DNA of 64,000 nt from NCBI GenBank assembly GCA_964030785.1, contig OZ034968.1, positions 52,547,730-52,611,729 on the forward strand, given 5' to 3'. Both the position numbers and the translations under genes were made by a program. The number at the start of each line of letters is the position of its first letter. The first letter of the stretch is position 1. This stretch comes from Siderastrea siderea (lineage: Eukaryota > Cnidaria > Anthozoa > Scleractinia > Rhizangiidae). Shown here piece after piece: positions 1-10,753 of the stretch. The notes beneath the pieces are model-generated. The model did not search any database and was not told the origin of the DNA. It saw only the letters and a list, made by a program, of their open reading frames with translations.

Positions 1-1252
1 ATTGCTCGTGCGTTTAATCGTGTGGCAGGAAATATTGTGCATTTTAAGTATTGTTAAATAGAAATTTTCATAATAACGATAATAATAAATGCGTTGAGCG
101 CTCGCTTGTTGTTTCTGTACCTTTCTTTTTATTCTTTATCTGTTAGTTGAAACGTTAGTTGCAACTTTTTAGAATTTTTCCAGCAAAACGAAACGAAAAC
201 AAAATACTGTTTCTATCTCTATCTCGAATGTTTATCAATATGACCAATTTTGTGTCCAATATTTATCAACATCTGGGTCTTTCGTGAGTGGAACTCCGTG
301 AAGTTTTTTCTGTGTATATATACACTGCTCCATAGACCGGAAAATAATAAAAGAGTTCGATTTCGTTGTTCTTTTTGGTTTTAGTGTTTAATTCTACGTT
401 TAAGCTGAAAAAATCCGCTTTGAAACTTTCGATAGTAAAATTCTCTTTCTATTTTGTGTGCGTATAAATATTAATTGGTTCAGCACCAATGCTTTTTTCT
501 TTCGTTTATTTTCGACGGAAAACACACGATATTTTTAGATTGCATGCAACCTATTGTTTGTTTCTGGAGTGTTAACAATAGCTTCTTAATTTTTATATCC
601 ATAATTTACATAATAAAATATTCTTGGCTTAAAAACTCGTGTTTCTTCGATAAGCCTTCGGAAGCCCTAAAACCACCAATTTTGTGTCCAAGAATGCAGC
701 GCGGATATAAAATTTCCTGAACTGACACAGCAGACAGGTAAAATAGGTGTGTTGTAGGTTGTCACAACAGAAACACTTTTTTAAAACCGGCTTTTTAACA
801 GAAGTTTTAAGTCTTCAAATTTAAACAAGGACGATTTTACTGATTTAAAGGCTTATAACTTTCAGTGGAACTTGAAATCACAAAATCGGCTTCTGTTGTG
901 ACACAATAAAGGTTTTAACTGATCAATTAGTGGCAAAATCAAGAAGCTTTGTCTTCTCCACGAGGAGAAAACTTGGACGCGGAGTCGCGCTTAACCAAAT
1001 CTTAACTTTGGAAGCTCAAAGCATCGCAAAGAAACGTAATTTATCAAAGGAAAAACAACCTTGTTGCACTTCCAACATTCCTCAAACCCTCTATTAGGTT
1101 TCAACGAAATCAGCTCCCAAACGATCAAGATCTAAAGTTTTATAACGTTAGACCTCCACCAAAGTTTTGCCTTATAAATTTATTCATGAGCAGCTTCTCA
1201 CCCGCGGCCTTAAAAGCAAGCGCTTTCAATTTGTTTAATTTTAAGCCTGATT
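1..1252. other. AT-rich stretch without a recognised gene
   Basis: Six-frame reading gives only short frames with no domain I recognise. I see no tRNA-like fold, no long repeat and no matching copy elsewhere in the window. Confidence 0.5.
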
Positions 1253-1535
1253 ATTACCCGGCCGTCGCCATGGCGACCGCCGGTTTATAAAATGAACACG
1301 GTTTTTCGTGAAAGCAAGTTGGTTTAACATACGAAGAAAGTGCTGTAAAGCTTGTGGTACGGGTACTCAAGAGCGGTACTGTCTTATATAAGACGCATGC
1401 GCATATTAGTCTTCTGAATGTTACCTTCCTATGTTTTTGTCTTTTAATTTACAGTATTTAAGATATGAACGGCGAAGGGTTGTTAAGTTTGGGGTTTTTT
1501 GTATTTGTCTTGTATAACGCATGCGCAATTGAATA
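1253..1535 (+). repeat. Dispersed repeat, copy 1 (partner at 49.17-49.44 kb)
   Basis: It begins with a self-complementary GC-rich core, GGCGGTCGCCATGGCGACCG-like, at about 1258-1284. Blocks shared with 49168-49445 follow in the same order and orientation, including GCTGTAAAGCTTGTGGTACG and GATATGAACGGCGAAGGGTT. The two copies differ by small indels, and the partner lacks about 20 bases near 1410-1430. Dispersed same-orientation copies with a terminal hairpin suggest a short non-autonomous mobile element. I found no coding capacity, and the class (SINE or MITE) is unresolved. Confidence 0.7.
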
Positions 1536-2937
1536 AAGGAGCTAATAGGATTGAATGCGAAATTGGCTGTGTTGTCTGATCTAGTTAGTGGTTATGGTGA
1601 AAATTGTTTTTAGCGCAGGAGTTTTTTATTGGAATTGACATTTTGAGGGGTGTAAAAATGTGGGAGTCAGAAGGATTTGTGAATGTCGGGAGCATATCAC
1701 GCTTCTGTGAATGTGATTTGCTTTGAGAGTTGCGTTTTGCATAGGAGTGGTGTAATATTGTGCTGCGTGAGAGGCGGTTTCCCTTGGCGTTTTATGGGGG
1801 GGGGGGGGGGGGGTTTGCGAAGTGGATTGTAAGGTTTCTGATTGGCTAACTTGTATTTCGCAGCGGACAAAAAGGACAGTTGCGTTTTGCCGGCGTGGGC
1901 TAGGAAGAGAAGGAATTGGTACTAGTATGATGATGCAATATTAGTTTATTGCACCATCAGTACATGATAGTTCTTGTGAACGGAGAGAGATAAGTGTTTA
2001 TTTGAGGCGAGAAGTTGATACGAAGGAATCGTCATTAATAAGGAGATCAATTAATAAGGCAGGTGTTACGAGTCTTTTTGCATTGAAAGAACGAAAATAT
2101 CTGAATATTATCGACGCATTTGTGTAGTTTGCGTGTGGTGTTCGCTAAAGGCTACGAGCAGTCTCTCTTTCCGTTCAGAGATAGTGAAGGAAAAGAAAAA
2201 CAAGCGAGTGAGCGCGAAATCGATTGCGGCTCGACAGGCGCTTTAGCTTTCAAAGACGTGGGCGACTTTCGTCCCCGCTCGCTTGTTTACTTTTGCAAGG
2301 GGATTCCCGGGTTAGCAAACCGGATTTAAACATCACGTCATGAGATATGCCTTGACGTGCCCCATACTCTGACGATCTGCTCGAGCTCGTGTTTATCGAG
2401 CGTTATATTTTGATTCTACTGCTATGTTCACTGTTTGTATTTAAGGTCTAGGCACAACAGTAAATACTTCGTCGTCCCGGTGTGAGCATTCTCAGTTGTG
2501 GACGAATTTATATCGACATTCAACGTTTGAGTGAATTTGCGTTTTTCAGCACAAATGAAAGCGATAAGAAACATAAGCTGAGTCATCAGAGTTTAAACAT
2601 AACGTCATCCAGTAACGTTATAGTCAAAATATTGTGTCACACAATCACACTTTTCGCCACGCCGGTTCGTATAAATAGAGGATCGCGCTAACATTTGCGA
2701 AACCTAGGGGTGGGGAGGGTCTCAGAATGGCCGGTTAAAATGCCCAATGGGCTTTCTTGTTGCGTAATAAATTAAGCAAAATCGTTTTTCCGAATTTCTC
2801 GAAAACAATAGAATTCCGGAAGGTTTAAGTAATATTTTTGAAGGTAGCTCCCCAAAAGTGTTCTTCTGGCAAGTTATCAGGATTTGCGATTTTCTGAGTT
2901 TGTCCGCCGATTCTCGATATTTACAGTCAGAGCCTCT
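1536..2937. other. Intergenic stretch with poly-G tract and a TATA-like box
   Basis: It holds a run of about 19 G at 1796-1814 and a GTATAAATAG sequence at 2669-2678, followed by GC-richer sequence. The TATA match is good in itself, but no downstream exon or initiator supports a promoter. The short frames at 2120-2329 and 2482-2691 have no recognisable domain. Confidence 0.35.
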
Positions 2938-5131
2938 TAATAACCAAAATGAGCTACAATTTGTCGGGGGCATGAATATGTAATGCAGACATTTTGTTAC
3001 CTATTACATACAGAAACGGTGACACTATACAGGGACATAGATCTCGACATTTGACCTTATCCTCACCGATTTATGACAACGGTTGCAACGGTTGAATACA
3101 AGTGCCTTGTCTCTTCTCTCAGTTTCAAAACACGTATTTACAATCATGGAATTATCAAGAAGCCGTGCAGAATGACCAATGTTTTAAATATTCTCCACAG
3201 AAAAATATGGCTTTGTAAACGTCGCCGTTCTTTACGAAATTTTCTTACAGTTTCATTGCTGGATACACATACAATACTTACTTAACGTGTATGCATCACC
3301 CCTATATCGACAACTGACAGCTGTGGTACTTTTTCCATGAAAGCAAACAGAACCAGATAGAATTGTTTCAAATTCTTGCTCTTATCAGCTTGGCTGCGTT
3401 GGTGCTGGACGAATGTTTGTGGCGTGACAACAGTCACGTAGATGTACATCCTCAGGGGTCATGTAAAGAGATATTATTGGAGAAAGGAAGGCAGCCGGCG
3501 AGAAGTATGGGTGCTATGATAGAACGTCTCCCTCGACACCCCCCCAAACGAAGTGAAGGAAAACGAGAGAACCACTAGCTGTACACTGCACCTCCCAGCT
3601 GCGTTTTTGTACTTATTCCTCCTCTCCGTCCCCACTGACTGCTTCAACAACACTTGTCCCAAGGCAGGTCCAGGATACAGGTGCAACTTTTTACTGCATC
3701 TTCAAGCAAGGAAATGTAAGGTGGTTTCCTTCTTGTAACAGCTTCGACTGGCAATTCTAATACGAGTGCTTCACAAATTTCTTGAAGAGCGTTGACTTAA
3801 GGCTTTTTTAGCTTATCCTCTTATACTAAAGATCAAATATTATAGATATCGTAGACTAAACGATGTTGTAAGTCAAGGAAGCAAAGCGCTGATTCTCTTA
3901 CACTGTAAAATGCTGTCCAGATGTCTTGCTGTGACGCTAACTGATGATGCCCTTTGGCAGCAAGGTGGGAAAAATTCAGAACTCCAAAATTTTTTTCACT
4001 ATTGCCGCTGAAAGACGCGAACAGATCTTTCTTGTTAGCAGGATTTGCACAGACTCCTCTTCATCATCTTTTTCTTCTTGCGTAGTTACGGCTGCGCATT
4101 CAGAGTTCACCCTCTGCTTCACCCCTTGAGAGTTGCCCTAAGAAAAAGCTAGGGAGCTTTCAGAAATTCAACAGTCCAAGAGAATCAGATCCGTGTTTCC
4201 TTGACTTACAACGTCCTACTCCTAGAGTCTACGATACCTACAACGTTTGCACTTTGGTAAAGAGAATAAGCTCAAAAAGCTATGAGTCAACATTCTTCAA
4301 GAAATTTTGTAGCACTCGATTTAGAACTGCCAGTCGAAGCCGATGGAGCAAAAAAAATGCACCTGCATCCTGGTCCTCCCTTGTGACAAGTTTTGATGAG
4401 GCAGTTAGTTGGAGATGGGGAGGGGGAATAAGTACGTAGCTGAAAGGGTGATTTAAACAGCTGATCCAATTATTGTTTCTCACTGTGCGTTTTTGTTTAG
4501 CAAGGTGTCAAGGGAGGGATTCGATTTATAGCACCCCAGCCTCTTTGTCGTTGGCTTTTGTTTTCGAAGAATATCCCCTCGCCACACCCCTTGGGGATGT
4601 ATCTGTACTGTCACGTCACAAAAATTCGTTTAAAGCCAACTCCGTCAAGTTACGGAAAGTTAGCAAGATTTTGAGGTAATTCCCTCCGATTCTGATTGCT
4701 TTCATCGAAAAAGTGCCATTTCTGTCAACTGCCTGTGCTTGGCTCTCGTGACATTTGGGCTGATGCATATACATACTTTAAGTTGTTTGTGTACACGTTA
4801 CATGTGTTTTGACATGAAACAGTAGGAGAATTTCGCAAAGAAAGGTGACGTTTAACAAGCTTTATATTTCTTTAAGGCAATATTAACATGTATCGGTCAT
4901 TCTTGTTAATTGATTCCTCAGTTATACGTATTTTAAAACGAAAAGAAAAAACAAGGAACTTGCCTTTAACCGTTGCAATACATCGACACGGTAAGGTTAA
5001 GTGTCGAGATTTATGTCCCTGTAGAGTTTCATCTTTTCATCGGTGCCGTCTCTATATGAGTAGATAAGTAACTAATTTTCTGCATCACACAGTTTTACCC
5101 TCAACAAATTGTAGCTCATTTTGGTTAATTG
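2938..5131. repeat. 2.2-kb imperfect palindrome (inverted duplication)
   Basis: The left arm, about 2938-3905, pairs with the right arm, about 4165-5131, around a loop of about 260 bases. Matches run through the arms in mirror order: ACCAAAATGAGCTACAATTT (2944 region against 5110 region), GGGACAT..ATCTCGACA (3030 against 5005), the GATGAAAGCAA-type block (3340 against 4700) and TGTAAGTCAAGGAA (3868 against 4205). Divergence and indels place the event well in the past. No transposase is visible inside, so this is either a foldback transposon or an inverted segmental duplication. Confidence 0.8.
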
Positions 5132-5344
5132 CACGAATCGAATAGTTTTCAACGTGACGCGCGTGGTGTGTCAACACAGCGTATACAATCTCTGCAAAAG
5201 GCAAAGTGGGCGCCCTAAAGTGCAAACTTAATGAACCCTTTTTCGATAGAGAGTTGGTTTGGCAGCAATAATATAAATAAAAGACACAACAAAAGAGTAA
5301 TGGGGAAAACTTTGGGTGGTAGGGAAGCGCACTACTCTAGGGGT

Positions 5345-5545
5345 TGGGGGACCAGGAGAGGAGCTCTCCTGGGGGGAGACAAGATCGGGTGGTACCGGGG
5401 GTAGCGACCCTGGACAGAGGTCCTGATCAGTCTCCAGTAGGGTGAGGCCCATATCCCCTAGTCACTGGGAACTAAGGGGAACCAGGAGGGGGGCCCTCCT
5501 GGGTGGAGTACAGATCAGGTGGGACCGGGGGTCCACACCCTGGAA
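5345..5545 (+). repeat. Two GC-rich tandem units
   Basis: A block of about 64 bp at 5350-5413 recurs at 5480-5543. Both contain ACCAGGAG, a CTCCTGGG hairpin arm, GATC.GGTGG and ACCGGGGGT, and both end in ACCCTGG. Each unit has its own GGAG/CTCC foldback. A shorter duplication of GAGCCACTCAGAT follows at 5670-5710. No protein-coding signal accompanies them. Confidence 0.65.
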
Positions 5546-5619
5546 TGGATATTTTTCCGGACCTGTCTCCAAGGGCTAAGCCTTATTGTGGGGTAAAGTG
5601 CAGCCAAGGGTTGCACTTC

Positions 5620-6601
5620 CCTGCCACCATTGTTTATTTGAAGCTAGGACAGGAAAACTATGTTACAGAGCCACTCAGATTCTCTCTTCTATCTGAGCCA
5701 CTCAGATAAATAAGAGTACAAAGTCTTTTTCACTGTGAACCTATGTATATATGAATTGTTTTTCATGTGTACCTTTGGAACTTTTATATGTAGCAATTAT
5801 AACTGTCAGCAGCTTATTAAAGGTTGTCGCTGTTTTTTTTCGTTTTTTTTTGTTTTTGTTTTTTACTAAACCAAACATATAGAGTTGTTACATTTAAAGC
5901 TCCTTCTCTAGTAGCCATAGAGGGCCATACCGATGGTATTGTACACTGTTAGGTGTCACCCTCTGAAATAATGAATCTCCTTTTTATTTATAACCGAGCA
6001 AGACAAAGGTTCCAAACATAAAAGGGGGGGGGGGGTGGGAGGGAAAAACAGTTGTGACAGAACCAAAGCCCTGAAGGAAAAGGCTGAGAAAGGCAGTGGG
6101 TATCGTTTTCAGGGGAGCGCATGTGCATGGTGAACATGTGATAGCGTAAATGGAACCTTTGTAGAACCTAGTAAATGCAAGGTAAATTACTGTGGACTTT
6201 GCCTAGGAATAAGGCTGCCTTGTACTACAAACAGGTAGCAATTGATGCTGCTATTCTTGCACTTTGGACTGGATGTCTACAGTTACTTAACAATACAGGG
6301 GCTCATTGAAACGATTGACATTGTTTAACATAGAATAAAGGTAATTTGTAATGAGTACTGTAGCACTTCTGTGTACAGATTGGGCATAGTAGATCTCAAG
6401 GTTCATTAACCTCAGTTTATATGGTAATAAACTTGAACTGAACGTTCATGTCTTCTTTTGTAAATAGACTAATTTTGAAATATAACGTAGTAAAGAATGG
6501 TTACGTTTAATATAGTCCTTTAAAGATTAGTTTATTAATATTTTTATGATGTCTAATTGGTAACATAAGACATGTAGCTTTATCTTCTGAGAAATAAAGA
6601 C

Positions 6602-6634
<33 letters not shown>

Positions 6635-7439
6635 CATTATTATTATTATCATTATTATTATTATTATTGTTTACATTAAAAAAGTCGTGATAATTTATTG
6701 CTCAGTATAAGCGCTGGGTAGTACAAATGTAGGTTATTTTCTTACATTCGATGATTATAGGGTTAGAAATGTTTTTTTTCAAACCTGAAATAGCATGTTC
6801 CAAGGTTTATTTCAGCTTCTACTTAAGTTTTTCTTTCCAAAAAGCAGCGTAATTTTAAAGAGCTTCAAACATAAAATCTAACACTAAGTGTCTGTCACGC
6901 TAAACTAGCCTTTACAGTTAAATTTCCCAAAAGGCCGTTTTTGCGTGCCACCAGAACAAAATTCAGAATAACTAAAAGAAAGGTTCAGCTTTCGTGAGGA
7001 CTTGGTTTTATGCCGGAAATTTTTATACCAGAATACGACATTTGACCAAGTCGAAGTTTGCTCGTATTTTCTATCTCTTTTATTTGGTCGAAATAGGGAT
7101 GTTGTGGAAAACCAGATCTTTTGTAAGACGAAACATTTTGAACAAAATTTTACCTTAAAAAAACGTTAAAAGTTGTTTAACAAGCTGTGTAAATGGCATC
7201 TTTAGACAAGCAACATTGCGTCTACACGACTATGTTGAAAATGCCCTAAATTCAATAGGTCTCGAACGCTTCCTCGGACTAAAAATGATATTTTTCAACT
7301 TTTCTAATTTATAAGATAAGTAAAGCAAAATCGGACCTCTTAATGTTATTTTCGAAAATAGGTCACGAAATGGGTTCTTTTGGTAAAATAGAAAGAAGAG
7401 TAGCTGCAATCAGAGAAGAACGATTTTCAACACATTTTT
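5620..7439. other. Non-coding stretch ending in an AATAAAGA-(ATT)n tail
   Basis: No coding exon is recognised. A possible 3' end lies at 6440-6669: AATAAACTTGAACTG at about 6427, then GAAATAAAGACC directly followed by (ATT)n at 6603-6669. AATAAA followed by an ATT tract is typical of LINE or retrogene 3' tails, but no reverse transcriptase frame lies upstream. A G-run sits at 6025-6035. Confidence 0.45.
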
Positions 7440-9171
7440 TCTGACAGGCAAATGAACTTTCATTTATCAAAGTGCGGGTTATTATGTGAAGTCCTCAGTT
7501 TGTACTGGCGTCATCTTCAGTTCTGCTCACATGTATTTTCGTAGGCATGGAAGAACCAGCTTCAGGTTTTAACCAACTAAAAGTTCTGAGGCAAGAGTTT
7601 CTTTGCTTGAAGGTACAAGTCTAAACGTACACAGCACAAAAAAGATTTTACGTTGATATTTCCAATAATTGTCTGACGGGCAGTGTTAAAGAAAACATTA
7701 CCGCTCAACTCGACTTGAAACGTGGGGAAGTTAATGACCTAAGAAAAGAGCGAAACAGTGGCCTCCTAGACTCTGAGATGGGCGGTAGAGGGGCAGGCCA
7801 TTCATTTGAACTAACAGACCCAGCTAAATTTTCCTGGCTGGCAGCCCGTTCAGCCAGGGCTCGCGCCCTTTGCCTAGTACCACAAACCAAGTTTCCCAAA
7901 ACAAAATTCATGAAGGCAAGAAACCGCGAAAACACTAACAATCAATCCAATTTTGAAATTGACTCATTGTCGTAATGTCTAAAGAAAACCTAATGAGAAT
8001 GAACAACTATCGACAACAAGCTATGCTTACAAATGCTCCATTGAATGGCTAGAAAAATACACTGACGAACTAGGCTAGCTTGCAACAGAAAGGCATGCGA
8101 AAAAGAACAAAGTTCCACTTACAGTTGAAGTAGCTTCAAAATTCTTCACCAAAATATGTAGAGGAACGACTCGTTTGACAACACGTAAAGGTACCAAGAC
8201 TCTGGGATAGCTCTTTTAACTTTATTCCATTGCAGTTGACATTTTTAGTCTCACTCACTACGCTCCTATTGTTAACTGACCAGTGTCAATTTCAACTGAC
8301 AGCTACTACTTCTACCAATACTACTTCCACTTCTTCACTACAACCCCTAATGCAACCAATTATATACTGTCACCGTAGACATGTTTGGGTTCCTAACCTC
8401 AAGAACTTGGCCATCTCAATGAGCACTTGATCAGAACACCAAAATATACCAACAGACAAACGGAAACTAACGACATCTAGACATAATTGAAAACACTGGA
8501 TAATTTTAGGATAAAGTACTAGCCATAACCTAGAACTGGGGAACAAATCAGCAAGATCCAGAATTCGACCCAACGTTAACCATTCATGGTGGTCTTTGGC
8601 CAAGGTCAGGGAAATTTCCCAAACGTGAACACAGCTAAAAATTACCGCTAACTCTAGGACTCACAGCTAAGTAGGAAATGACACTAGACGGCAACAAAAA
8701 TCCTTCGTGTGAGATGACCTTTTAAAGTTATTAATTAGGTCATAGCACGGTTATAAACTAAGCGTCACGAACTGAGATTAGCAAAATTTATATAACCACA
8801 ATACATAGTAGATATTCAATTTTCAGCTTCCTAACATTATGGATGTTATTTATTGTTATTTATTGTTTATTCACTAGTATGTCCGGTATTTGAGAGATTG
8901 GATTTCAAACCTGATAAAATCTATCTATTTACGTCATTATAACAGCAAGGCCATTGTTCAAAGGCTGTGCGACCCCAAGAGGACTAAGTGAACTGACGGA
9001 CGGCGAAGATGACAAACAAAAAACGTCCATTTTACTAGTTGGCGCGACGTGCGTATACGCACGACGGCCGCCTAAAAAGTACTAAGATATATCCTTCACA
9101 TGGGCTTCATATTTTTCCCTTAATTTAAACTTTACCTTTTTTTAGTAATTGTTTTGTTTTTGCTTTTTTAG

Positions 9172-9331
9172 TTCTTCTTCGTGAATGTGACCATCTTTTA
9201 GTCATGACCTTGTTCGCGGATTCTGAATCAGCCCAGGTTGCCATAGTAACGTTGTTTTCTATACTCGTCTTCATGGACATTATTGGAAACTCCCTTGTTT
9301 GTGTTGTCATAGCAAGGAATCAAGATATGAG
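9172..9331 (+). CDS. GPCR exon 1 (TM1)
   Basis: It follows a pyrimidine-rich TTTTTTAG acceptor and ends at GATATGAG before the donor GTATGC. The first ATG at 9204 encodes about eight residues before TM1. The frame is open back to the acceptor, so the ATG may be internal to a longer first coding region. Phase 2 donor: AG joins the G of exon 2 to give Arg. Confidence 0.85.
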
Positions 9332-10686
9332 GTATGCAAAGGCTATAATGTTCCAAGACTTTCAGGAGAAGTAACTGATGACCTTCAGAAATAATCCCAT
9401 ATTTCTATAAGGGCTTTAGGTCCTCAGATTTAAATAGCTCTCAATATGATCTAAACAGCTAGTGCCCTCTTGGCAGCGATGGAACCCGTGACAGCTCCCG
9501 CTCCGCCTTCTGACGTCCTATTGACTGAGATAAGCAACAAAATATGATAAAAGCTTTCATTTCTATAGAAATGTGTGTTCATTTGGTAGTTGAGTAAACT
9601 TCAATTTCCAAACAGGTGTTGCGTCGTGTGCGCACATTGACGAGTACCAGATTGTTAGACGTACCTACATTTCTAGCTAGATAGTTATCTATGGCTTCGT
9701 TTTCTGGCGTTTTAATGGATGTTGTAAGAACTTCTTCCTGTTTCTGGATCGTCTTGAAAAAAAGAATCAAAGCTCTTGGAAATTACTTTTAACAAAAATA
9801 TGAAGAAGCAAACTCACACATTTTACTTTGCCTCAAATTATCTGCAGTCATCACACATACTTTGCTTTATAGATTGTTGATTTTTCCTAGAAACAAGTCA
9901 GATGAAGTTATCATCTAAGCCTCCCCAGCCCCCCTTCCGTGAGAGAATCCAACTTTTGCTAGTAATTTGATTTAGTCAAGAATTTCTACGTGGGGAGTGA
10001 TTAGGTATATCGTCATTGAAGAAGCTATTACCTAAGCCTCGATGTTTTTCTTAGATACGAGGGGTGTAAAGGGTAGGGTTGAGGCTTCTTCATTTTAAAT
10101 AGGTAGGAGCTAAGAGGGGCTTATTTCAGAACGAATACAGTCTCTTTTAAGAAATACGAAGATAAAGAAGGCAATGATAATCCACATTGGTATTTTTTGA
10201 AACTCCTTTTGAGTTTGCTGGACATAAAGACAATCAAGAACACAAGTTTGGTTGTCAAATTACAGATATTGTATTTTCTCGATTAAACGCTAGGCCTCGA
10301 ATAAAAGCCGGGTTCAAATAAACGCAGGGCCAACACGGCCGAATTTTAAACAAATGCTCCCTGGCGTTTATTCAAGGTACCGGCGTTTATTTGAAACTGA
10401 TCATGAACATTTGTATTACGGATTCCCATCTAAAATTAAAAGAGGTTATTGAAGTACTACAGTACTTCAGCTCAATTTAAGTCTACACTCTACTGAGCAC
10501 CCGATTTTCCCGCTTTGTTTTGAATTTATTTGGACTACAGTCAAATCGGGGACATTTAATTCCTGTTTCACTTAAAATCTGATATACTTTGCGCTAATGT
10601 TAGTGATCTTAAAGTATTTTTTTATACTTTATAATTTCCAGCGCCCCACTGAAAAACACCTTGGTGATGTGGGCATCCTGGATAAA

Positions 10687-10753
<67 letters not shown>

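Noticed and set aside
2669..2678. TATA box as a promoter of a real gene
   Set aside because: A good TATAAATAG match but no exon, initiator or transcript evidence downstream; mentioned only within the intergenic entry.
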